Of a stretch of DNA of 21,439 bases, positions 15,268-21,439 are shown piece after piece (the first letter of the stretch is position 1; every line of letters starts with the position of its first letter). The notes beneath the pieces are model-generated. The model saw nothing but the letters and a program-made list of their open reading frames with translations, had not been told where the DNA came from and did not search any database. The position numbers were made by a program, and so were the translations under genes. This stretch comes from CAYVMN01 sp964452575 (GTDB taxonomy: Bacteria; Desulfobacterota; DSM-4660; Desulfatiglandales; Desulfatiglandaceae): positions 1-21,439 of the forward strand of contig CAYVMN010000059.1 of NCBI GenBank assembly GCA_964452575.1, written 5' to 3'.

Positions 15268-16212
15268 ATGAACCCTATAGATAGGGCAAAGGGAAAGACC
15301 GTTATTGGTAGAGTGCAACGCATGACTTTTTTTCTCGATAACGAGAAGCTCCTGGGCTCCCTGATGATATCGCCCGCTGTGGTTTATGTGCTGGCACTCG
15401 TGGGTTACCCCCTGATTCTGGCTTTTGCTTACAGCTTAAGTGATATATCGGTTGGGAGCGTTGGATACAACTTCGTTGGGTTTTCAACCTTTAAGAGTAT
15501 TATAGAGGAACCGGAGTTCAGGACAGCCCTCAAGAACACGATCCTTTTCACATTTGTATCCATGCTGATCGTGGTTGTCCTGGCAAAGATCCTGGCACTT
15601 CTTCTGGTGCAGGACTTCAAGGGAAAATTCCTAGTCCGGGCCCTGATCCTGATGCCCTATGTGGCGCCTATCTCATTGGGGGTGATCGGCTGGCTATGGA
15701 TGCTGGACTCCATTTATAGCCCTATCAACTGGCTCCTTCAGCGCACTGGTCTCTTCGGACCCAGGTTCTGGCCCATGTGGCTTGGAAAGCCGGACCTGGC
15801 AATGACCTCAATTATCGCGGTCCATGTGTGGCGTATGCTGCCGCTGGCCATGATCATCATGCTTGCCGGCCTCTCCTCAATTCCAAAGGACATTCAGGAT
15901 GCGGCCCTGGTTGATGGGGCAGGATATTTTCGACGACTCTTTTACATCACAATTCCCATGATGCTTCCCATCATGCTGGTGGCTGTTCTCTTCGGGATCG
16001 TCTTTACGGCCACCGACATCATTATCATCTTGGTACTGACCAGAGGAGGACCGTATGACTCGACTCAGGTACTCGTCAGTCAGGCCTTCTATACGGGAAT
16101 TGATGCGGGTGACCTGGCAGGAGGGGCGGCCACCGCCCTCTTCCTCTTCCCGCTCCTCTTGGCAGTGGCAATACTCATGCTAAGGATAGCCCGTCGTTCA
16201 GAGGTGGCCTAG
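15268..16212 (+). CDS. ABC transporter permease, MalF/UgpA type
   Basis: Inner-membrane channel subunit, 314 aa, with about six predicted membrane helices after a 30-residue cytoplasmic N-terminus. The EAA coupling loop is visible at about 210-230 (DAALVDGAGYFRRLFYITIP) and contacts the ATPase. FxxSxxNT-like entry to the conserved domain is at FRTALKNTILF. GAGG precedes the ATG (GAGG-AGATGGC-ATG), and the gene follows the ATPase by 9 nt. The next permease begins 1 nt after its stop, so the two are probably translated together. Confidence 0.93.
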   Translation: MNPIDRAKGKTVIGRVQRMTFFLDNEKLLGSLMISPAVVYVLALVGYPLILAFAYSLSDISVGSVGYNFVGFSTFKSIIEEPEFRTALKNTILFTFVSMLIVVVLAKILALLLVQDFKGKFLVRALILMPYVAPISLGVIGWLWMLDSIYSPINWLLQRTGLFGPRFWPMWLGKPDLAMTSIIAVHVWRMLPLAMIIMLAGLSSIPKDIQDAALVDGAGYFRRLFYITIPMMLPIMLVAVLFGIVFTATDIIIILVLTRGGPYDSTQVLVSQAFYTGIDAGDLAGGAATALFLFPLLLAVAILMLRIARRSEVA

Positions 16213-16213
16213 G

Positions 16214-17071
16214 ATGGTAGGAGAAAAAAGAGACCTCAGGTGGTTTGGCTTGAAGCTGGCCCGTTTTGGAACCCTCGGGATTTTCGCCTTTTTCGCCAGC
16301 CTCCCCTTTTTATGGATGCTGATTACGACCTTCAAACAGGATGCTGATCTCTATAATAGGGCGAGTAATCCCTTTTTCTTTAATATGGCCCCAACCCTCA
16401 GCCATATCAAATACCTGTTCACCGAGACCCTGTTCATTCAGTGGCTGGTCAATACGGCATTTGTGGGCGTCATGGTCGTTGGTATCACCTTGGTCCTTGC
16501 CATACCCGCTGGTTACAGTCTGGTCCGGCTTGGTGGAAAGTGGGGCGAGAGGCTTGGCATTGGAATCTTTTTGACATATCTGGTTGCGCCGACCATATTG
16601 TTCATCCCCATGTCCCGGGTTGTGGCCCGTTTGGGTCTTCAGGACTCGTTATGGTCTTTGATACTCGTCTTCCCCTCGTTTACCATTCCGTTTGCCATAT
16701 GGCTCCTGATGGGCTTTTTCAAGGCCATACCGCCGGACCTGGAGGAAGCGGCCATGATTGACGGTTACAGCCGTTTCGGCGCCTTTATCAGGATGGTTAT
16801 TCCCATATCCACTTCGGGCATCTTAACAGTAGTGATATTCAGCTTCACTTTGGTGGTACAGGAGTACATCTACACGCTCACTTTTGTGACTGCAGCGTCC
16901 AAGTTTACGGTCAGCGTCGGGGTGCCCACCTTTCTGGTGCACGGCGATGTCTACAATTGGGGAGGGCTGATGGCAGGGTGCCTTATTGCCTCGCTCCCAA
17001 TAGCCATTGTCTATAATTTCTTTGTGGATCGATTTATAGGCGGACTTACCATGGGCGCCGTAAAAGGATGA
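16214..17071 (+). CDS. ABC transporter permease, MalG/UgpE type
   Basis: Second channel subunit, 285 aa, about six membrane helices. The EAA loop is at about 177-197 (EEAAMIDGYSRFGAFIRMVI, then P). The entry to the transmembrane domain, WLVNTAFVG, and LWLL-like helix (AIWLLMGFFKAIP) are family-typical. It starts 1 nt after the MalF-type permease stop (TAGGATG), and a ribosome-binding site inside the end of that gene (GAGGTGG) is available. It completes the importer. Confidence 0.93.
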   Translation: MVGEKRDLRWFGLKLARFGTLGIFAFFASLPFLWMLITTFKQDADLYNRASNPFFFNMAPTLSHIKYLFTETLFIQWLVNTAFVGVMVVGITLVLAIPAGYSLVRLGGKWGERLGIGIFLTYLVAPTILFIPMSRVVARLGLQDSLWSLILVFPSFTIPFAIWLLMGFFKAIPPDLEEAAMIDGYSRFGAFIRMVIPISTSGILTVVIFSFTLVVQEYIYTLTFVTAASKFTVSVGVPTFLVHGDVYNWGGLMAGCLIASLPIAIVYNFFVDRFIGGLTMGAVKG

Positions 17072-17098
17072 GATGAAAAAATATTGGAGGAGAATTAG

Positions 17099-18553
17099 AT
17101 GGAACTTCCGGTGGTAAGAAATTACATCAATGGGGAATGGCAGGCCTCACGGTCAACTGAGATTGGGGATGTGTGGTGTCCGGCAACCGGTGAAAAGATT
17201 GCAAAGGTGCCTTACTCTACCCCGGCCGAGCTCGATAGTGCGGTGGCAGCGGCAAAGGAGGCCTTTTGGGAATGGCGGCGTACGCCGCCCCTGACCCGGG
17301 CACGGTATCTATTTCGCCTGAAGGAGCTCTTTGAGGAATCCTTTGAGGACATCTCGCGCGTCTTGGTCACCGAAGAGGGCAAGACCATCGACGAATCGAG
17401 GGGCGAGGTGAGGCGCATGATCGAGAACGTGGAACACGCAACTGGCGTGACAACACTCATGACCGGATACTGTATGGAGGATATTGCCCAGGATATCGAC
17501 TGCTACGCCGAGCGCCAACCTATTGGTGTTTTCGGGTGCATCGCTCCTTTCAACTTCCCCGCCATGGTGCCATGGTGGTTCCTTCCGTATGCTGTTGTTA
17601 CCGGAAATACATTCATCGTTAAGCCTTCAGAGCAGGTGCCCATGACCCAGACCCGTATCTTTGAGGTTATTGACGAGTTGGGGCTTCCGGAAGGGGTTCT
17701 GAACATGGTCCACGGGTCCCGCGAGGTCGTCAGTGCCATGCTTCACCACCCGGGTATAAAAGGGGTATCCTTTGTCGGGCAGACCTCAACCGCGCGTTAC
17801 ATTTACAGGACCTGCGGTGAGACGGGAAAGCGGGTTCAGGCCTTGGGGGGTGCCAAGAATTGCGTGGTCGTGATGCCTGATGCAGATCTAGATAAGGGCA
17901 TGCCCTCGCTAATCACCTCCTTTTATGGTTGTGCCGGTGAACGTTGTTTGTCAGGTTCGATCCTGGTGGCGGTGGGACACGTTTACAATGAGCTCAAAGA
18001 GAAGTTCACGGCCGCGGCTGCAGCCATCCGGGTTGGAGATGGCCTGGACGAGGCAACGCAGATGGGCCCGGTGATCAGTGCGCCCCACAAGGAGCGGGTA
18101 TTGGGGTATATCGAAAAAGGACTAGCAGAGGGAGCAAAGCTCATCTTGGACGGCCGTAATATTCATGTTGCAGGCTATCCCAACGGCTTCTTTATCGGCC
18201 CTACTATTCTCGACAAGGTAACCCCTGATATGACTGTCGCGCGGGAAGAGATCTTCGGGCCAGTGGTCAGCCTTATACACGTCAAGGACCTTGAAGAGGC
18301 CATTGAACTGACAAACAGTAGGGGGTTCGCAAACGCCTTCTGTCTGTACACGAGCAGCGGGAAGACAGCCAGAGAAGTCAAGTACCGTGTGGCGCCCAGC
18401 ATGATTGGTATAAATATTGGGATTGCAGCGCCCATGAGCTTTTTCCCCTTTGGCGGCATCGGCGAGTCGTTCTTCGGGGACTTGAAAGGCCACGGACGGG
18501 AGATATTCCAGTTCTTCACTGACACCAAGGTAACCATCGCCCGCTGGTTCTGA
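17099..18553 (+). CDS. mmsA: CoA-acylating (methyl)malonate-semialdehyde dehydrogenase-like
   Basis: NAD- and CoA-dependent aldehyde dehydrogenase of the MmsA/IolA group, 484 aa, cytoplasmic. It would oxidise malonate semialdehyde or methylmalonate semialdehyde to acetyl- or propionyl-CoA. Evidence: PFNFPAMVPWW with oxyanion Asn152, VKPSEQVP, FVGQTSTARYI, catalytic Cys283 in GCAGERC, and EEIFGPVV. The general-base Glu of ordinary aldehyde dehydrogenases (ELGGK) is missing (ALGGAKN at 248-254), the hallmark of the CoA-dependent group. Arg106 and Arg282 align, from memory, with the two arginines that hold the substrate carboxylate in the Bacillus enzyme. It differs from typical MmsA near the catalytic Cys (CLSGS instead of CMALS), so the substrate may differ. 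It follows the permease by 27 nt with GGAGGAG upstream, and so belongs to the transporter operon. Confidence 0.85.
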   Translation: MELPVVRNYINGEWQASRSTEIGDVWCPATGEKIAKVPYSTPAELDSAVAAAKEAFWEWRRTPPLTRARYLFRLKELFEESFEDISRVLVTEEGKTIDESRGEVRRMIENVEHATGVTTLMTGYCMEDIAQDIDCYAERQPIGVFGCIAPFNFPAMVPWWFLPYAVVTGNTFIVKPSEQVPMTQTRIFEVIDELGLPEGVLNMVHGSREVVSAMLHHPGIKGVSFVGQTSTARYIYRTCGETGKRVQALGGAKNCVVVMPDADLDKGMPSLITSFYGCAGERCLSGSILVAVGHVYNELKEKFTAAAAAIRVGDGLDEATQMGPVISAPHKERVLGYIEKGLAEGAKLILDGRNIHVAGYPNGFFIGPTILDKVTPDMTVAREEIFGPVVSLIHVKDLEEAIELTNSRGFANAFCLYTSSGKTAREVKYRVAPSMIGINIGIAAPMSFFPFGGIGESFFGDLKGHGREIFQFFTDTKVTIARWF

Positions 18554-18617
18554 AAGTCCGAGAATTGTTGTGAGTGCGGCCTTTCGCGGCGATGGGAGCC
18601 TTCTTTAAGGAGTGGAC

Positions 18618-19055
18618 ATGGAGCTTAAGAATTTCGGAAGCATCCTCAATTTTGCAGTGGAGTTGGAGGCCGCAGATCAGGCCTTTTATAAGACTCTCGC
18701 AAAAAACCCGGCCTGCCTTGAACACAAGGCCCTCTTCGAAGAACTAGCGGCAGAGGCCAAGAAGAATGAGCAGGCCATGCTTCGGGCCCGAAGGGAAAAT
18801 GTGACGGAAATGATTCTGGAACCAATCTACGGATTTTCCAGTGACACCTTTTTGGCCGAAAGAAAGGGGGCGGAGACTACTGGTTCCGTTCAGGCCATAG
18901 CAATGGCCTATGGGCTTGAGGACAAGGCAGAGCGGTTTTACACGGAGGCAGCTGAAAAAATGCAGGCCCTGCGGGAGGTATCCCGTGTGTTGGCCCGTGC
19001 TGCAAAACGCCGGGCTGCAAATAAGACTCGATTAACTCCCCTAGGCAAGTCCTAG
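18618..19055 (+). CDS. small ferritin-like (rubrerythrin-related) helical protein
   Basis: A 145-aa, probably four-helix protein resembling the ferritin-like domain of rubrerythrins. Helix 1 has NFAVELEAADQAFYKTLA (about 11-28) with Glu15/17; helix 2 has FEELAAEAKKNEQAML (about 40-55); helix 3 has YGLEDKAERFYTEAAEKM (about 98-115). In rubrerythrins helices 2 and 4 carry ExxH iron ligands. Here helix 2 has no His at that position, and the expected fourth helix (VSRVLARAAKRRAANKTRL) has no Glu or His, so a normal diiron site is unlikely. No rubredoxin domain is present. The role is unknown; its place at the end of the operon suggests an accessory of the aldehyde dehydrogenase or oxidative protection. 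Start: ATG 18618 with AAGGAG 5 nt upstream, preferred to the GTG at 18612. Confidence 0.72.
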   Translation: MELKNFGSILNFAVELEAADQAFYKTLAKNPACLEHKALFEELAAEAKKNEQAMLRARRENVTEMILEPIYGFSSDTFLAERKGAETTGSVQAIAMAYGLEDKAERFYTEAAEKMQALREVSRVLARAAKRRAANKTRLTPLGKS

Positions 19056-19057
19056 TT

Positions 19058-19723
19058 CTATCTCCTCTCCCACCAGACAAAGACCACAAGCAGGGCAAGA
19101 GAAAAGATCATCAATCCATATTCCCAAGGTGAAAGCCTGTAATCTCTTCTGAACGTTCGTCCCTTTATGGCGAACCCCCTCGATTCCATGGCCATGGCCA
19201 ATTCCTCTGCCAGCACAAAGGACTGGACTAGGAGGGGCATGAATAGGGCCATGAAGTTACCCAGGTTCCCCGGTCTCGGTCGAAGGTCGATCCCCCTTGA
19301 ACGCTGGGCGTCAAAAATAGAACGTATCTTCTGTCCAATCAAGGGGACATATCGCAATGAGGTGGTCAGGATAAATGAGAACTGGAATGGAACCCGCATC
19401 TTCCTGAGCGCGTCTCCAATTTCCTCCGGGCTTATTTTCCGAAAAAAGATGAGTGACAGGGTGAGGAGGTTGAGAAGACGGATCGATAGCAATAAGGCGA
19501 TACGGAGATCAAGTGAAAGGAGACTGATGAGAAAGACAATACCTACCATGGGCACCATGAGTCGAAGTGAACGTACCCATGACCCGGCGAGCCTGAGGGA
19601 AAACATGAGGATTACCAGAAGGCAGGACTCAACGAGCAGGGTGACAGGCCTCTGGGTAAACAATACGACCAGAAGGCCCATAAACCCAAGTGCGAGTTTG
19701 GTTCTTGGATCAAATCGTATCAA
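19058..19723 (-). CDS. ECF transporter transmembrane subunit EcfT (CbiQ family)
   Basis: Membrane coupling subunit of an energy-coupling-factor vitamin or metal importer, 221 aa. Several hydrophobic helices (about 9-24, 28-45, 52-70, 74-94, 205-217) surround the cytoplasmic coupling helices, which carry both Ala-Arg-Gly type motifs: AQRSRG (139-144) and AMESRG (178-183), the contacts to the two ATPase domains. It starts with TTG at 19723, with AAGGAG 10 nt upstream overlapping the stop of the ATPase gene; the two are separated by 7 nt and form an operon. It is convergent with the ferritin-like gene with only 2 nt between stops. Confidence 0.9.
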   Translation of the reverse strand: MIRFDPRTKLALGFMGLLVVLFTQRPVTLLVESCLLVILMFSLRLAGSWVRSLRLMVPMVGIVFLISLLSLDLRIALLLSIRLLNLLTLSLIFFRKISPEEIGDALRKMRVPFQFSFILTTSLRYVPLIGQKIRSIFDAQRSRGIDLRPRPGNLGNFMALFMPLLVQSFVLAEELAMAMESRGFAIKGRTFRRDYRLSPWEYGLMIFSLALLVVFVWWERR

Positions 19724-19730
19724 CTCGTTC

Positions 19731-21239
19731 TTACTCCTTCACTATTTCGATCCGACGGCCGGTTACCCTGTCCTTTTGATTTGAGATGGCCCCCATTCGG
19801 ATCAGTTGTTCGTTTCGCATGAGTTCATGGGGGGAACCATCTCCCACTACCCGCCCCTCATGTAATATGATCCACCGCCGGGCTATCGCTTCAGCAAACT
19901 CCAGGTCATGGGTTGCTATCAAGATGGTAAGGCCACGCTCTTCAAGGGACATAAGGAGACGGGTAATGGCCTGAAGAAAGCGGCCGTCTTGCCCAACGGT
20001 GGGTTCATCAAGGACGAGAAGCTTCGGTCGCATTACGAGGATGGAAGCCAGGGCAACGCGCTTTTTTTGTCCCTCGCTGAGGCGGTAAGGAGAGCGGCCC
20101 AGGAAATCATGGAGATCAAAGAGATTACATATCTCCGCTAACCATTGATCATGCCTTCCTCCTAATACCTTTAATCCCACGAAAAGTTCGTCCTGCACCC
20201 GATTTTTGAAGAACTGATCATTAGGATTCTGGAACGAGATGCCTATGAAACGGGCCATTTCTGATGGCGCCTTTTCTTGAACGTTCATGCCCATTAAGCA
20301 TAGATTTCCTTCGGAAGGACGAAGCAAACCGTTTAATTGCTTGAGGAGTGTGGTCTTGCCGGAGCCGTTCTTTCCGACGATGGCCAGGGTCTCCCCCTCC
20401 TTTACCTCAAATGAGACTCCTTTGATAATCCCTCTTCCTGCCGTCTTGAAGACGAGGTTCCGGGCAATCAGCACGGGGTCATTTTGAAGAGATTTATGTT
20501 CTCTCTTGCTGGGATATTTGGGCATCAGATCTTCTCGCAGGAGAAGCGGCCGCGCATCCCTTGGATGACCATCAAAAAGGAGCTTCCCGGATGACAATAA
20601 GACACACCTTGTGGCGCTCTGCAGAATACCTCCAAGGCGTTGCTCGATGACAATTACCGTCTTCCCGCTTCTGTGAACCTCCAGGAGTGCATCATAGACC
20701 TGTCTGGCACCTACCCAGTCCAGGTGGGCGAAGGGTTCATCCAGCAACAGAACCGGGGGGGCCATACAAAGAACCGATGCAATGGCCACAAGCCGTTTTT
20801 CTCCCCCCGAAAGGGTCGTTGGAGATCGATTGAGGAGATCTTTTATGCGGAGTGTATCCGTGATCCAATTTATCTTGCGCTCAATCTGTCTGGTGGATAG
20901 CCCGATGCTTTCTAGGCCAAATGCTATCTCGTCTTCAACCGTGCTGTTGAATAGCTGCGCGTCAGAGTTCTGAAGTACCAGGCCAATCTTTGAGATGAAA
21001 TCAGAGACTCTTGCCGCCCTTGTCTCTAAACCACTTACGAAGACGGAACCTTCAAGAACACCTCCGAAGAAGTGCGGAATGAGGCCGTTTAAGAGATACC
21101 CCAGTGTGGACTTGCCAGAACCACTAGCCCCACACACCAGGACATATTCCCCTTCGTGAATGGTGAGATTGATTCCTTTCAGAACCCATTCCTTAGGGGT
21201 ATGAGGATAGCGATAATATATGTTAGAGATTCTTATCAC
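19731..21239 (-). CDS. fused double ATP-binding subunit of ECF transporter
   Basis: Two ABC ATPase domains in one 502-aa chain (EcfA and EcfA' fused), which energise the EcfT/S-component importer. Domain 1: Walker A GASGSGKS (37-44), LVLQNSDAQLF Q-loop, LSGGEKR (143-149), LLLDEP (164-169), but the switch position reads IEQR (199-202 region) with Gln200 instead of His. Domain 2: Walker A GKNGSGKTT (289-297), FQNPNDQFF Q-loop, signature LSEGQKKR (387-394), LVLDEP (408-413), and His444 in ATHD. Start: the frame is open to 21434, but that extension is low-complexity and crosses a terminator-like palindrome. The GTG at 21239 has GGAAGG 5 nt upstream and gives the normal family N-terminus. No S component is in the window, so the substrate is unknown. 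Confidence 0.9.
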   Translation of the reverse strand: MIRISNIYYRYPHTPKEWVLKGINLTIHEGEYVLVCGASGSGKSTLGYLLNGLIPHFFGGVLEGSVFVSGLETRAARVSDFISKIGLVLQNSDAQLFNSTVEDEIAFGLESIGLSTRQIERKINWITDTLRIKDLLNRSPTTLSGGEKRLVAIASVLCMAPPVLLLDEPFAHLDWVGARQVYDALLEVHRSGKTVIVIEQRLGGILQSATRCVLLSSGKLLFDGHPRDARPLLLREDLMPKYPSKREHKSLQNDPVLIARNLVFKTAGRGIIKGVSFEVKEGETLAIVGKNGSGKTTLLKQLNGLLRPSEGNLCLMGMNVQEKAPSEMARFIGISFQNPNDQFFKNRVQDELFVGLKVLGGRHDQWLAEICNLFDLHDFLGRSPYRLSEGQKKRVALASILVMRPKLLVLDEPTVGQDGRFLQAITRLLMSLEERGLTILIATHDLEFAEAIARRWIILHEGRVVGDGSPHELMRNEQLIRMGAISNQKDRVTGRRIEIVKE

Positions 21240-21360
21240 TGCTACCTTCCTTTTTTCCTTGACAGGACAAAGGGTCTCGGGTTGATTTAGTTTACCATAC
21301 GGATGAACTTCTGGGCATACTTTTTCGACTTGAACAGGAGGTAACACTTCAGCGTTTTGA

Positions 21361-21408
21361 AAAAAAGGCCGCCTCCGGCCCGGAGGGAGGACCGCGAGGG
21401 TCTTTTTT
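21361..21408. terminator. bidirectional Rho-independent terminator-like element
   Basis: Outer arms AAAAAAGGCC (21361-21370) and GGTCTTTTTT (21399-21408) pair 9 of 10. The interior has CCTCCGG-C-CCGGAGG (21372-21386), a perfect 7-bp palindrome. GC-rich core and T-runs at both ends fit termination in either direction. On the - strand it lies about 120 nt before the ECF ATPase start, so it either ends an upstream gene outside the window or attenuates this operon. Confidence 0.55.
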
Positions 21409-21439
21409 CCAAAGGACGTAAAAGACGGCATCATTCCAT

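Noticed and set aside
21240..21434. N-terminal extension of the ECF ATPase
   Set aside because: Family proteins start where the GTG at 21239 places it, with a good ribosome-binding site; the extension contains a terminator-like palindrome.
1..21439. CRISPR arrays, insertion sequences, phage genes, tRNA or rRNA
   Set aside because: No regularly spaced repeats, transposase or integrase motifs, or RNA-gene patterns were seen on reading both strands; a covariance scan was not possible.

Overview
The window (21.4 kb, moderate GC, about half) reads as ordinary bacterial chromosome. The gene families point to an anaerobic Gram-negative bacterium of the former Deltaproteobacteria (Desulfobacterota). 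The hints are an AsmA-family envelope protein, a glmM gene preceded by an orphan GlmU-like beta-helix protein, acyl-CoA metabolism, a QueG-like iron-sulfur protein, a ferritin-like protein and an ECF transporter. This placement is inference from family composition; no rRNA or other phylogenetic marker is present. There is no phage, IS element, CRISPR array, tRNA or rRNA that I can see.

Layout. (1) 1-1277, + strand: the end of a GNAT acetyltransferase, probably the C-terminal half of a MarR-GNAT fusion, then a QueG-like double 4Fe-4S protein. (2) 1316-6110, - strand: a GlmU-like left-handed beta-helix protein, glmM, then an AsmA-family protein. The first two form an amino-sugar/cell-envelope pair. 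(3) 6425-11250: the most unusual part. A winged-helix/nucleotidyltransferase protein on the - strand is divergent from a two-gene + strand operon. That operon encodes a TPR-SNF2 helicase-like ATPase and a translationally coupled protein with a C-terminal zinc-binding cysteine cluster, whose other parts resemble the C-terminal region of RapA/HepA-type ATPases. Between the two units I find back-to-back sigma-70-like promoters with an 8-bp-arm inverted repeat lying between the two -10 boxes and overlapping the + strand -35, as expected for a shared operator. (4) 11278-12162, - strand: a 3-hydroxyacyl-CoA dehydrogenase. (5) 12163-12694: a 532-bp non-coding leader with palindromes and a 44-nt imperfect hairpin. 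(6) 12695-19055, + strand: a carbohydrate-type ABC importer (Tat-exported binding protein, ATPase, two permeases), a CoA-acylating MmsA-type aldehyde dehydrogenase and a ferritin-like protein. (7) 19058-21239, - strand: a fused double ECF ATPase and its EcfT partner, preceded by a GC-rich bidirectional terminator-like element.

How the genes work together. Region 6 looks like one uptake-and-catabolism operon. A periplasmic substrate is bound and imported, and its breakdown probably gives a 3-carbon semialdehyde that MmsA converts to an acyl-CoA. A perfect 13-bp hairpin after the binding-protein gene probably sets its expression above that of the other subunits. Region 7 is a vitamin or metal importer lacking its S component within the window. 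Region 3 is the best candidate for an undescribed system: a nucleic-acid remodelling ATPase split into two polypeptides and apparently co-regulated with a predicted nucleotidyltransferase.
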